From positions 1 through 23,986 of the IMG/VR virus record IMGVR_UViG_3300029624_000095: 23,986 nucleotides of DNA. One strand, given 5' to 3'. The stretch comes from a virus. The notes under the pieces were generated by a model. The model did not search any database. It worked only from the letters and a program-made list of their open reading frames with translations, and was not told the DNA's origin. The position numbers and the translations under genes were made by a program. Position 1 is the first letter of the stretch; each line of letters starts with the position of its first letter. Shown piece by piece: positions 7,726 through 13,410 of this stretch.

Positions 7726-8144
7726 GGAACTCCTATCCATCGAATTGTATCACCCTTGGACGGGTCGATTGCAAACAATGCACCGCTATCTTTCTGAATC
7801 ACATAGATGACATTTCGATAGGAATACTTTAGCCACTCTTCAGAGCCCGCGTCAATCTCTTCTGGAGCATCGGAAGCGGTGCCGCCGTAGCCTTTCCAGA
7901 GTAATCTGTGCTGCTGCAATGAATTAGCCAGCTTTGCAAATGTCGTCGGCCCCAGATACAGATAGCCCTGGATCTTGCACCGTTGGCGTGTAAACTGATT
8001 AGCATTTACCGCGCCAACTGCTTCCGCTAATGACTGTGGATATTCTTTTCGAGAAATTCTTAGAAACGCAATTCTTGTTTCGTTCGGATGAACTATAGGA
8101 TGTGTGATAGAAAGCATGAAGCACAAAAGAACATAGGCCAGCAT
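7722..8144 (-). CDS. Exported small protein of unknown function
   Basis: A 140-residue protein with an N-terminal hydrophobic stretch (M-L-A-Y-V-L-L-C-F-M-L-S-I), probably a signal peptide or membrane anchor, followed by a mature domain without a recognised motif. The C-terminal part has Y-R-N-V-I-Y-V-I-Q-K-D-S-G-A-L-F-A-I-D. The ATG lies only 9 bases after a strong terminator and has no Shine-Dalgarno sequence, so the start or the mode of expression is uncertain; read-through or antitermination may be needed. It overlaps the MuF-like gene by ATGA, marking it as the first gene of that operon. Function unknown. Confidence 0.78.
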   Translation of the reverse strand: MLAYVLLCFMLSITHPIVHPNETRIAFLRISRKEYPQSLAEAVGAVNANQFTRQRCKIQGYLYLGPTTFAKLANSLQQHRLLWKGYGGTASDAPEEIDAGSEEWLKYSYRNVIYVIQKDSGALFAIDPSKGDTIRWIGVP

Positions 8145-8153
8145 TCAGGCAAC

Positions 8154-8178
8154 AAAAAAGCCGGGCTATTTGCCCGGC
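8154..8178 (-). terminator. Intrinsic terminator with stop codon in its loop
   Basis: Perfect 7-bp GCCGGGC/GCCCGGC stem with a 5-nt loop, followed by six T on the minus strand. The TAG stop of the upstream gene (8168-8166) lies at the loop/stem edge, so the gene's last codons are part of the hairpin. Confidence 0.92.
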
Positions 8179-8759
8179 TTGTAAATCTTGAGAAACAAGC
8201 GAAGTGTATTCAGCTTAACTTCACCCAAATTTTTTGCCTTCTTTAACCACTTCGGAACTTCCGCAATGATTAGTCGGCTTGTCTCGCCTGGACGATCAGG
8301 CACGTCCATAGTCATGTCGCGCTTGATCGTCATTTGAGACTTTGGCATCCACTCCTGGTGGACTCCGGCATCCGGGTAAATCAAATGCAACTGGAATGCT
8401 TTCTCGGTCTCCCGCATAACAACTCCCATTGCCAGAACCTTTTTCGGTGCAGGCTTTTTAGCCTTTCCCAACTTTGCTTGCTCCACTAACTCCCCGCCGT
8501 CCGGCATAGGCACCGATTCAAAATCAAATCCCATTCTGGAAAGCTGGTTCCGATACTTGCGAATCATCTTGTAAACGACTCGAAGTTCGTTCACATTCCA
8601 GAATGGCTGCCCGTTCAGCCGTCTGGCTGGCTGGGCATCCGTCCCACTAAAACCGGCTTCATCGTCGGTCTTCGCACCATCACAAACGCTTAGAAGCATT
8701 TGCATGGCCGTCCTTAGCTTGGATTCGCATTCGGTTACTGCTGTAGTGGTTGTCTGCAT
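8166..8759 (-). CDS. Hypothetical phage protein with W-M-P-K-S-Q motif
   Basis: A 197-residue protein with no domain I can name firmly. A helical N-terminus is followed by F-W-N-V-N-E-L-R-V-V-Y-K-M-I-R-K-Y-R-N-Q-L, a Lys/Ala-rich linker, then a beta segment A-F-Q-L-H-L-I-Y-P-D-A-G-V-H-Q-E-W-M-P-K-S-Q. The W-(M/L)-P-K-S-Q ending resembles a motif seen in small phage/plasmid nucleic-acid-related proteins, but I treat that as a weak hint. It has its own promoter-like element (8787-8822), AGGAG ten bases before the ATG, and ends inside the loop of its terminator. It is the last unit of the small-gene chain. Confidence 0.82.
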   Translation of the reverse strand: MQTTTTAVTECESKLRTAMQMLLSVCDGAKTDDEAGFSGTDAQPARRLNGQPFWNVNELRVVYKMIRKYRNQLSRMGFDFESVPMPDGGELVEQAKLGKAKKPAPKKVLAMGVVMRETEKAFQLHLIYPDAGVHQEWMPKSQMTIKRDMTMDVPDRPGETSRLIIAEVPKWLKKAKNLGEVKLNTLRLFLKIYKPGK

Positions 8760-8786
8760 ATTGTCTTGTCTCCTTTTCCCTTTTGG

Positions 8787-8822
8787 TTATGTATTTGATT
8801 GATCGATTGTGTGCATGGTTCA
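8787..8822 (-). promoter_or_regulatory. Repeated promoter-like element P1 (divergent copy)
   Basis: Minus-strand TGAACCATGC, 16 bp, AAATACATAA. It matches the family consensus TGAGTCATGC-N16-GAATAYATAG with a few changes, sits between a terminator and the ribosome site of the 197-residue gene, and is the most diverged of the eight copies. Confidence 0.7.
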
Positions 8823-8827
8823 GATAC

Positions 8828-8853
8828 AAAAAAGCCAGACGTTTCCGCCCGGC
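8828..8853 (-). terminator. Intrinsic terminator
   Basis: Eight-base stem GCCGGGCG/CGTCTGGC (two G-T pairs) with a GAAA loop, then six T on the minus strand, six bases after the stop codon of the 75-residue gene. Confidence 0.9.
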
Positions 8854-8859
8854 TTCCGA

Positions 8860-9087
8860 TCATCGAATTCGATGCTGGTACCACTTCCCGACTCGAAAAG
8901 TGTAGTAGTCATTAGCCTGCTGAACACAGACCATTTCATAAGCAGTCAATGCAAGCGAAGCTCCCGCTCGCGTATCCACAAAAAAGATACGATTGCCATT
9001 GCTTGGAACAGCAACTTCGATACGTTTTGAACTCAGCTTCAACTCTGCCATTAACTTGCGACCTTGTCTTACTTGTTCCATAGTCAT
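8860..9087 (-). CDS. Small hypothetical protein
   Basis: A 75-residue basic protein starting M-T-M-E-Q-V-R-Q-G-R-K. The ATG at 9087 is chosen because GGGAGG lies nine bases upstream; longer versions would cross the preceding hairpin. The C-terminal half has N-R-I-F-F-V-D-T-R-A-G-A-S-L and ends Y-Y-T-F-R-V-G-K-W-Y-Q-H-R-I-R, which suggests a compact beta-rich fold. There is no promoter element directly upstream, only a hairpin with a weak T-run, so it is probably transcribed by partial read-through from the DUF6908-like gene. No family recognised. Confidence 0.78.
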   Translation of the reverse strand: MTMEQVRQGRKLMAELKLSSKRIEVAVPSNGNRIFFVDTRAGASLALTAYEMVCVQQANDYYTFRVGKWYQHRIR

Positions 9088-9115
9088 AGTTTGTTTCCTC
9101 CCTTGCACCCAGAAA

Positions 9116-9141
9116 GCCCGGACCCCTTTCGGAGCCCAGGC
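9116..9141 (-). terminator. Hairpin with weak T-run (partial terminator)
   Basis: Eleven-pair stem with a GAAA loop, including G-T pairs, followed by only TTTCT. It lies between two genes and has no promoter element after it, so it may attenuate rather than stop transcription into the 75-residue gene. Confidence 0.6.
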
Positions 9142-9147
9142 TGGAAG

Positions 9148-9594
9148 TTATGCGGCTGCGCCGCGAATGGAAGCCTTGCTTGCCGCTTTGACAAAGCCTT
9201 GCTCTCCAATGTTTTTGTTCCAAATTCTGGGGAACTCTTTGTCTCGCAGAACGTAGCCTTCTGGAGCTTGCTGCTCATAACCGACGTAGTCGTTGCGAAA
9301 GTAGATCGGCGACCACTTGGACTTAATGACTCGCTTGTATTCCAGTTCACCGCGCACTTTCTGAAGTCGCTGCTGTCGCTGGAAAATGAAAACCATTTCT
9401 GGGTCGCGCATTGCATCGCCGTTCTGGTAGCCATAGTGGGCAACGCTGATCTCGATGCCGTAGCTTTTCTTGCCTACCACTTCGATTGTCAGAGGCATCC
9501 AGCCTTCATTTTCAACTTTGATATACTGGCCGGACTCAGCAAAATTCTCGACTGATCCGAACAGTTTTTCAATGATCTTTTCTACGTTTTTCAT
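9148..9594 (-). CDS. DUF6908-like protein
   Basis: A 148-residue protein with the look of the DUF6908 group found in phages and plasmids: W-M-P-L-T-I-E-V (32-39), an I-S-V-A-H-Y-G-Y-Q-N-G-D-A-M-R-D-P-E-M-V-F segment and a later P-I-Y-F-R-N-D-Y-V-G-Y-E-Q. No catalytic function is known to me for this group. It has its own promoter-like element (9620-9655) and AAGGAG seven bases before the ATG, and probably shares its transcript with the 75-residue gene downstream. The C-terminal A-S-K-A-S-I-R-G-A-A-A is Ala-rich. The family call is from memory of the motif pattern and moderate. Confidence 0.75.
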   Translation of the reverse strand: MKNVEKIIEKLFGSVENFAESGQYIKVENEGWMPLTIEVVGKKSYGIEISVAHYGYQNGDAMRDPEMVFIFQRQQRLQKVRGELEYKRVIKSKWSPIYFRNDYVGYEQQAPEGYVLRDKEFPRIWNKNIGEQGFVKAASKASIRGAAA

Positions 9595-9619
9595 GTCCTA
9601 ACTCCTTTTCCCTTTGTAT

Positions 9620-9655
9620 CTATGTATTCGATTCAGGCCGGTTTTGCATGATTCA
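9620..9655 (-). promoter_or_regulatory. Repeated promoter-like element P2
   Basis: Minus-strand TGAATCATGC, 16 bp, GAATACATAG, 25 bp before the ATG of the DUF6908-like gene. The 16-bp gap ends TGAATC, as in copies P4 and P5. Confidence 0.82.
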
Positions 9656-9658
9656 GGT

Positions 9659-9688
9659 AAAAAAAATAGCCGGACGTTTCCGCCCGGC
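9659..9688 (-). terminator. Intrinsic terminator
   Basis: Eight-pair GCCGGGCG/CGTCCGGC stem (one G-T pair) with GAAA loop, then TATTTTTTTT on the minus strand, directly after the 143-residue gene and abutting element P2. Confidence 0.92.
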
Positions 9689-9696
9689 CATCGTCA

Positions 9697-10128
9697 TTAC
9701 GCCGCCGTCTGCTGGTTGCGCTTCTGTTCTACCCGCATCCTGGCCGCTGCCAGTTCACGCTGCCAGTTCAAAAATAAAACGGAGCCCCTGGAGCTGTCTA
9801 CTTCTGTCAGCCTCAGTTCTGCTTTGCTCAGAGTCTCCCGAAGCACTTCAATGACTTCTTTCAGATACTCCGCTTCCTGCTCTGCCTGTTCGGCTGGAAC
9901 AAGCCCAGCAATGTCCTGTCGCCGCTTTTCTGTAATGGTTGCGACGTCATAACCATGCTCTGTCTTGCGAAAATGGTCTCGCAAGTCACGCTCCAGACTG
10001 TTCATAATCAGACTCACAGCCCGCTCACTCTCTGTCTGCTTTGCCGCTTTCTTACCTGCCATGTGAATCCGCTTGAAAAGCGAATGCACTTCCTCGACAA
10101 AGTAGCGGCCCGCAATTTTCACATTCAT
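9697..10128 (-). CDS. Helical hypothetical protein
   Basis: A 143-residue, mostly helical, charged protein. The N-terminal part is basic (M-N-V-K-I-A-G-R-Y, K-R-I-H-M-A-G-K-K-A-A-K-Q). The middle runs R-D-L-R-D-H-F-R-K-T-E-H-G-Y-D, and the second half is a Glu-rich likely coiled coil (A-E-Q-A-E-Q-E-A-E-Y-L-K-E-V). Its ATG overlaps the stop of the RadC-like gene (ATGA) and its GGGAGG is supplied by the last codons of that gene (K-G-G-K-R), so the two are translationally coupled. A role with the RadC-like protein is plausible from position only. No family recognised. Confidence 0.82.
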   Translation of the reverse strand: MNVKIAGRYFVEEVHSLFKRIHMAGKKAAKQTESERAVSLIMNSLERDLRDHFRKTEHGYDVATITEKRRQDIAGLVPAEQAEQEAEYLKEVIEVLRETLSKAELRLTEVDSSRGSVLFLNWQRELAAARMRVEQKRNQQTAA

Positions 10129-10643
10129 CGTTTTCCTCCCTTTCGATTCATGTAATCAATGACACTTCGCACTGTTGGCGTACCGCACTCGGAACGGCCC
10201 ACAACTAAATGGTCCATAAGCAGGACACCGACCAGTTCAAACGTTCCGAGTAACTTGCGAGTCACACGCACGTCTTGTTCGGACGGCTCTGGATCGCCGG
10301 ACAAATGATTGTGTGCCAGAATAATTTTCGTCGCTGCGTTGTGCTTGAGTAGCTTTTCCAGAATCATTCTCGGATTCATCGAAACGCCCGTTTTGTAGCC
10401 CCGCGCCAGTTCACAAAAACTAATAACTCTGTTTGCTTCGTCCAGAAACATTGCCACAGCCACTTCCTGCCTTTCTTGCAAGGCTCTGGGCCATCGGTCA
10501 AATAGCTCCCGCGCCGCTTCCTCAGTATTGGTAACTGGAAGACTGGCCATGCGCTTGCCGTGCCGACTCCGCATATAGGCAATAAATGCTTTTTGATCGT
10601 CTGCACTGAGACTATCCCATTCTACTTTCGGTTTCTTTTTCAC
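10125..10643 (-). CDS. radC-like: RadC/JAB-domain protein
   Basis: This 172-residue protein has the RadC-type MPN/JAB metalloprotease fold: a Q-E-V-A-V-A-M-F-L-D strand with the likely catalytic Glu, a K-I-I-L-A-H-N-H-L-S-G-D-P-E-P-S-E-Q-D zinc motif (H111, H113, D124) and L-L-M-D-H-L-V-V-G after it. The HNHxSG variant has Leu in place of the usual Pro. RadC-like proteins are common on phages and mobile elements, with roles in recombination or in countering host defence proposed but not settled. The GTG at 10643 is preferred because GGGAGG lies six bases upstream. It is separated from the preceding gene by a perfect terminator and has no promoter element of its own. Confidence 0.9.
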   Translation of the reverse strand: MKKKPKVEWDSLSADDQKAFIAYMRSRHGKRMASLPVTNTEEAARELFDRWPRALQERQEVAVAMFLDEANRVISFCELARGYKTGVSMNPRMILEKLLKHNAATKIILAHNHLSGDPEPSEQDVRVTRKLLGTFELVGVLLMDHLVVGRSECGTPTVRSVIDYMNRKGGKR

Positions 10644-10660
10644 TGCTTTCCTCCCTGAAT

Positions 10661-10689
10661 AAAACAAAAGGCCAGTCCGAAGACTGGCC
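10661..10689 (-). terminator. Intrinsic terminator with UUCG loop
   Basis: Perfect 8-bp GGCCAGTC/GACTGGCC stem with a TTCG loop followed by TTTTGTTTT, between the 66-residue gene and the RadC-like gene. No promoter element follows, so the RadC pair needs read-through or an unrecognised promoter. Confidence 0.93.
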
Positions 10690-10706
10690 CCTGCGCTTGC
10701 AAATGG

Positions 10707-10907
10707 TCAGGCCATATACAGTTTGTAAGCTGCCGCCACGGAAATTCCGCGTTGCATTGCCAGGTGCATAATTTCACCGGCAACGGTCTGAACTGAAACT
10801 CCCTTAGCTTGCGCTTTAGCAAAAAGCTGTCGGGGATGGCCTTTTATCTGCAAACTGTTGAATTGTCGAACCGCTTCAGTGCGGCTCATTTTGACTTGTG
10901 TCTTCAT
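10707..10907 (-). CDS. Small basic hypothetical protein
   Basis: A 66-residue basic, helical protein (M-K-T-Q-V-K-M-S-R-T-E-A-V-R-Q-F-N). The start at 10907 is set by GGGAGG seven bases upstream; the longer upstream frame would translate the promoter element itself. The segments F-A-K-A-Q-A-K-G-V-S-V-Q-T-V and Q-R-G-I-S-V-A-A-A-Y-K-L-Y look like two short helix-turn-helix-like repeats, so DNA binding is possible. It is the first gene after element P3. No family recognised. Confidence 0.8.
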   Translation of the reverse strand: MKTQVKMSRTEAVRQFNSLQIKGHPRQLFAKAQAKGVSVQTVAGEIMHLAMQRGISVAAAYKLYMA

Positions 10908-10924
10908 ACGCCACCTCCCGGCAT

Positions 10925-10960
10925 ATATACATTCAATCCGGGAAGTAACTGCATGACTCA
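10925..10960 (-). promoter_or_regulatory. Repeated promoter-like element P3
   Basis: Minus-strand TGAGTCATGC, 16 bp, GAATGTATAT. It directly follows a terminator T-run and precedes the 66-residue gene's GGGAGG by six bases. Confidence 0.82.
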
Positions 10961-10965
10961 GATAC

Positions 10966-10990
10966 AAAAAAGCCAGCCCGAAGGCTGGCT
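10966..10990 (-). terminator. Intrinsic terminator with UUCG loop
   Basis: Perfect 8-bp AGCCAGCC/GGCTGGCT stem with TTCG loop and a T-run on the minus strand, five bases after the stop of the 164-residue gene. T's also follow on the plus strand, so it could work both ways. Confidence 0.92.
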
Positions 10991-10995
10991 TTTAC

Positions 10996-11490
10996 TTACA
11001 ACGCCCAGGGAGCGTCTTCATAACCAGGCATTGTCTGGATCATCGCTTTGCGAATGACGCGCATTAACTTGGCAACTTCGGTTTCACCATAGCCGGTCAA
11101 ATCACTGGCTTGATACTCAAAACCGTCAATCAATTTGAGCACATTCATTTGAGTCACTGAAGCGACTACTTCTGAAGCAGGTCGCTTTTCCTCAATGATC
11201 GCTTTCTTGGCTTCAGCTTTTGAAAGGCCCCCTAACGGGATATTGTCAAAAAAGCGGAATTTGAAAGCAGCAACGCGCTCTTGAATTTCTTCCTCAGTAG
11301 TGTCGCCGTAACGTTCAGCGTAGGCCCGAAGGTTGACTTCTAACATTGCTTTGCCAGCAGCGTCCAACGCAGACTCAATTTTAGCCAACGTATGTCCGTT
11401 CCAGCGAACAGTGCCATAGCGGAAGTCATAGCGTTTTACTCCGCTCAGGATGAAATTTATGTGATTATCAGAAACAACGAAACAACTCAT
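10996..11490 (-). CDS. Conserved-looking hypothetical phage protein
   Basis: A 164-residue protein beginning M-S-C-F-V-V-S-D-N-H-I-N-F-I-L-S-G, a start pattern I associate with a widespread but uncharacterised phage/plasmid protein type, followed by N-L-R-A-Y-A-E-R-Y-G-D. A middle segment K-F-R-F-F-D-N-I-P-L-G-G-L-S-K-A and a helical C-terminus (Y-G-E-T-E-V-A-K-L-M-R-V-I-R-K-A-M) follow. The ATG has GGGAGG eight bases upstream and its own element P4. No enzymatic motif is visible, so no function is assigned. Confidence 0.85.
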   Translation of the reverse strand: MSCFVVSDNHINFILSGVKRYDFRYGTVRWNGHTLAKIESALDAAGKAMLEVNLRAYAERYGDTTEEEIQERVAAFKFRFFDNIPLGGLSKAEAKKAIIEEKRPASEVVASVTQMNVLKLIDGFEYQASDLTGYGETEVAKLMRVIRKAMIQTMPGYEDAPWAL

Positions 11491-11510
11491 AGTGGTTTCC
11501 TCCCTTGTAT

Positions 11511-11546
11511 ATATCTATTCGATTCACTGCTAAATTGCATGACTCA
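11511..11546 (-). promoter_or_regulatory. Repeated promoter-like element P4
   Basis: Minus-strand TGAGTCATGC, 16 bp (ending TGAATC), GAATAGATAT, followed by ATACAAGGGAGG and the 164-residue gene. Confidence 0.83.
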
Positions 11547-11551
11547 AATGC

Positions 11552-11581
11552 AAAAAAAAAGCCAGAGCAAACGCCCCCGGC
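11552..11581 (-). terminator. Intrinsic terminator
   Basis: GC-rich hairpin (GCCGGGGGC against GCTCTGGC, with G-T pairs) followed by nine T on the minus strand, just after the 84-residue gene. Confidence 0.88.
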
Positions 11582-11587
11582 TTTGAT

Positions 11588-11842
11588 TCAATCAATGTTT
11601 TGAATGCGAAGCGACTCTTCACAGGACATTGAACCAGCTTCCAGCTTACCATTTGTCGAACCAGAATAGAAACAAGAATAACCCTGCCTGTGCAGTGATC
11701 TCATTGCTTTTCTGGTCGCTACCCGGTTTTCATAGCCAGACTGCCAGATATAAACCTTGCGTGTGCTTGGCTTTAGATCCTCCGCTGGAACTCCAGCTTT
11801 CAGCAGCTCATTCATAATCTTTCTTGAAGTAGGTTTTTTCAT
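11588..11842 (-). CDS. Small basic hypothetical protein
   Basis: An 84-residue protein with a basic N-terminus (M-K-K-P-T-S-R-K) and the segment S-T-R-K-V-Y-I-W-Q-S-G-Y-E-N-R-V-A-T-R-K-A-M-R-S-L-H-R-Q-G-Y, which reads as a strand plus a basic helix and could bind nucleic acid. The C-terminal part is more acidic and has two Cys. GGGAGG lies six bases before the ATG, and element P5 drives it as a one-gene unit ended by its own terminator. No family recognised. Confidence 0.83.
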   Translation of the reverse strand: MKKPTSRKIMNELLKAGVPAEDLKPSTRKVYIWQSGYENRVATRKAMRSLHRQGYSCFYSGSTNGKLEAGSMSCEESLRIQNID

Positions 11843-11860
11843 GTCTTTCCTCCCTTGTAC

Positions 11861-11896
11861 CTATACATTTGATTCAGCCTGCATTCGCATGACTCA
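11861..11896 (-). promoter_or_regulatory. Repeated promoter-like element P5
   Basis: Minus-strand TGAGTCATGC, 16 bp (ending TGAATC), AAATGTATAG, then GTACAAGGGAGG and the 84-residue gene. Confidence 0.83.
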
Positions 11897-11900
11897 GGAC

Positions 11901-11929
11901 AAAAAAATAGCCGGACATTGCTGCCCGGC
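11901..11929 (-). terminator. Intrinsic terminator
   Basis: Seven-pair GCCGGGC/GTCCGGC stem with AGCAAT loop, then TATTTTTTT on the minus strand. Stem and loop nearly match the terminator at 13714-13740, suggesting duplication of the cassette. Confidence 0.92.
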
Positions 11930-11992
11930 CTACGTTGCACTCATGGCCCGACTGTTGCGGACTCTCTATCTTTGTTCAGGGATGGAAGGAAC

Positions 11993-12331
11993 TCACAGCC
12001 ACGGGGCCGCTCGATTGATAAGTTCAAATTCAGCCTTGTTTACTGTAGCCAGTGTTCCTTCCAGTGTTGCCAGTAGCATGTAATCCTGGCCGCTACGAAA
12101 CTTGCCGTCTGGGCGAAACGATCCCGGTAGCATGTCCGTTCGGATATTGTAACCGTCGATCATTTCAATCCCTTGCTCTATTTCGCCTTTGACTTCTTCC
12201 CACGCATGTCGCTTGGCATCGGCCAGCAACCCTGGAGTAAACAGGTCAGCTTCCGGTATATCATAACGTTGCATACGTGCTTCCACATTGGAGCGAAGTC
12301 CTTTCAATTCTCTAATTGTCAGCGTTTTCAT
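11993..12331 (-). CDS. Hypothetical protein
   Basis: A 112-residue protein starting M-K-T-L-T-I-R-E-L-K-G-L-R. The ATG at 12331 is preferred over the one at 12337 because AGAGGGG lies seven bases before it and only one base before the other. The N-terminal half is helical and charged (R-H-A-W-E-E-V-K-G-E-I-E-Q-G-I-E-M-I-D-G-Y); the second half has Y-M-L-L-A-T-L-E-G-T-L-A-T-V-N-K-A-E-F. It has no promoter element and follows a strong terminator, so it is probably expressed by read-through from element P6. About 60 bases between its stop and the next terminator are unassigned. No family recognised. Confidence 0.8.
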   Translation of the reverse strand: MKTLTIRELKGLRSNVEARMQRYDIPEADLFTPGLLADAKRHAWEEVKGEIEQGIEMIDGYNIRTDMLPGSFRPDGKFRSGQDYMLLATLEGTLATVNKAEFELINRAAPWL

Positions 12332-12352
12332 TTTCATACCCCTCTACCCTAC

Positions 12353-12376
12353 AAAAAAGCCGGGCTATTGCCCGGC
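12353..12376 (-). terminator. Intrinsic terminator with stop codon in its loop
   Basis: Perfect 7-bp GCCGGGC/GCCCGGC stem with a 4-nt loop and six T. The TAG stop of the upstream gene (12367-12365) is in the loop and stem edge, as at 8154-8178. Confidence 0.93.
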
Positions 12377-12736
12377 CTCCCTCAGAACGTCTGCATATTT
12401 GTCTACATGGCCGCAAGGATTGTCCCATCGGTCCACGCTCATATTCCAGCCATCCTCAGTCATTAGGTAGGGCCGGGCTTCTCCCCTGGGTCCGCCGCAT
12501 ACCGGACATACCTTGCGAACTGCAACCAGCTTGGAGCTGGTCAGATACCCGGCTGAATTTCGCACTGGAACTTTGACTTTCATGTAGTCGCCAGCTTTCC
12601 TGGCCGCTGCCAGTAGTTCCGAAAAATCAGTGCGAAGGCTCTTGCCTTGACTGTCTTTCATTTCAACCACATAGCCGTCGATGAAGTCCGCAATGTCCTT
12701 CAAAAGTTCCCTTAGTTCAATTTCATTCTCACGCAT
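12365..12736 (-). CDS. Small putative zinc-binding protein
   Basis: A 123-residue protein starting M-R-E-N-E-I-E-L-R-E-L-L, with an acidic helical N-terminus. A later zinc-ribbon-like half has V-C-P-V-C-G-G-P-R-G-E-A-R-P (C-x2-C) and then N-P-C-G-H-V-D-K-Y, giving four possible metal ligands (three Cys and one His). This suggests a small nucleic-acid or protein-binding zinc module. The ATG at 12736 is fixed by GGGAGG seven bases upstream and element P6 before that. Its last codons (A-G-Q-stop) form half of its own terminator. No family recognised. Confidence 0.83.
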   Translation of the reverse strand: MRENEIELRELLKDIADFIDGYVVEMKDSQGKSLRTDFSELLAAARKAGDYMKVKVPVRNSAGYLTSSKLVAVRKVCPVCGGPRGEARPYLMTEDGWNMSVDRWDNPCGHVDKYADVLREAGQ

Positions 12737-12754
12737 TGGTTTCCTCCCTTGCAC

Positions 12755-12790
12755 CTATATATTCAGTCTGGAGCAGATCGGCATGACTCA
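12755..12790 (-). promoter_or_regulatory. Repeated promoter-like element P6
   Basis: Minus-strand TGAGTCATGC, 16 bp, GAATATATAG, then GTGCAAGGGAGG and the 123-residue gene. Confidence 0.83.
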
Positions 12791-12796
12791 GAGCAT

Positions 12797-12822
12797 AAAA
12801 AAGCGGAGCCCGTAGGCCCCGC
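12797..12822 (-). terminator. Intrinsic terminator with UACG loop
   Basis: Eight-pair GCGGGGCC/GGCTCCGC stem (one G-T pair) with a TACG tetraloop and six T on the minus strand, just after the 67-residue gene. Confidence 0.92.
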
Positions 12823-12828
12823 CTGTGT

Positions 12829-13032
12829 TCACGGCATGTCGTGAAACTTACTGTGGTACTCGACCGCTTGATTGCGAATCTCATCCGCAATCAGCAATGC
12901 TTCTTTTGCAATCACTTCTGCATCTGCCCGGTCGATGGTTTCCAGTATGGTTTCCAGTTCAGCAGCCGCTTGCTGGGCAAGTCCTGCCGCAATGTTTGAT
13001 GCCATCAGGCACAGTAACTCAGTTTCGTTCAT
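12829..13032 (-). CDS. Small helical acidic protein
   Basis: A 67-residue all-helical protein: N-terminal M-A-S-N-I-A-A-G-L-A-Q-Q-A-A-A-E-L-E-T-I, then I-D-R-A-D-A-E-V-I-A-K-E-A-L-L-I-A-D-E-I-R and a short tail. The ATG at 13032 is preferred over 13038 because GGAG is seven bases upstream of it. It is separated from the gene before it by a hairpin with a broken T-run (TTTTCTT) and has no promoter element, so it probably shares the P7 transcript. Ala/Glu-rich amphipathic helices suggest a coiled-coil or bundle. No family recognised. Confidence 0.78.
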   Translation of the reverse strand: MNETELLCLMASNIAAGLAQQAAAELETILETIDRADAEVIAKEALLIADEIRNQAVEYHSKFHDMP

Positions 13033-13051
13033 TTTCATTCTCCTGTACACA

Positions 13052-13075
13052 AGAAAAGCCAGCCCGAAGGCTGGC
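13052..13075 (-). terminator. Hairpin with interrupted T-run
   Basis: Perfect 7-bp GCCAGCC/GGCTGGC stem with TTCG loop, followed by TTTTCTT. It probably gives partial termination between two genes of one unit. Confidence 0.75.
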
Positions 13076-13081
13076 CGATTG

Positions 13082-13321
13082 TTATTGAACGCAGGCTGCT
13101 TTCTTGATTTTGAATCCACGCTCTGCGTAGTCTTCGTCTTCTTTCCAGTTCTGAATGATTTCATCCAGCGTTTCACCGATTCCATTGAATGCCAGATACT
13201 TCGGCATAGGTCCGCCAGCCTGGCGCATTGCGTTGCATTTGCAGCTTGCGCTATGCACTGTTGCATTCATGGTCCTGGTAGAAACCAGAACCTTGTAATC
13301 AGGATTTTCTTCATAGCTCAT
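13082..13321 (-). CDS. Small hypothetical protein
   Basis: A 79-residue protein starting M-S-Y-E-E-N-P-D-Y-K-V-L-V-S-T-R-T-M-N. It has V-H-S-A-S-C-K-C-N-A-M-R (a His and two Cys that could bind metal with a third Cys near the C-terminus) and an acidic helix L-D-E-I-I-Q-N-W-K-E-D-E-D-Y-A-E-R. The ATG has GGGAGG seven bases upstream and is driven by element P7. It is the first protein gene after the candidate RNA. No family recognised. Confidence 0.82.
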   Translation of the reverse strand: MSYEENPDYKVLVSTRTMNATVHSASCKCNAMRQAGGPMPKYLAFNGIGETLDEIIQNWKEDEDYAERGFKIKKAACVQ

Positions 13322-13340
13322 AGGTTTCCTCCCTTGCTGA

Positions 13341-13376
13341 CTATGTATTCAATCTGCCTTGAGTCATGCAGACTCA
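13341..13376 (-). promoter_or_regulatory. Repeated promoter-like element P7 (variant with inverted upstream box)
   Basis: Minus-strand TGAGTCTGCA, 16 bp, GAATACATAG. The spacing is kept, but the upstream box is rearranged so that the normal TGAGTCATGC now reads on the opposite strand as part of a palindrome. Confidence 0.78.
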
Positions 13377-13380
13377 AGGC
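13356..13380. repeat. 25-bp inverted repeat within element P7
   Basis: Perfect 10-bp arms GCCTTGAGTC and GACTCAAGGC around ATGCA. It replaces the single upstream box of the other promoter copies and could be a double-sided protein-binding site. Confidence 0.9.
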
Positions 13381-13382
13381 AC

Positions 13383-13410
13383 AAAAAAAAGCGGGGCCGA
13401 TTGACCCCGC
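13383..13410 (-). terminator. Strong intrinsic terminator of the candidate RNA
   Basis: Perfect 6-bp GCGGGG/CCCCGC stem with further possible pairing inside its 8-base loop, followed by eight T on the minus strand. Confidence 0.93.

Noticed and set aside
10707-10967. Longer 86-codon start for the 66-residue gene
   Set aside because: The extra codons translate the promoter element itself, and GGGAGG is correctly spaced only for the ATG at 10907.
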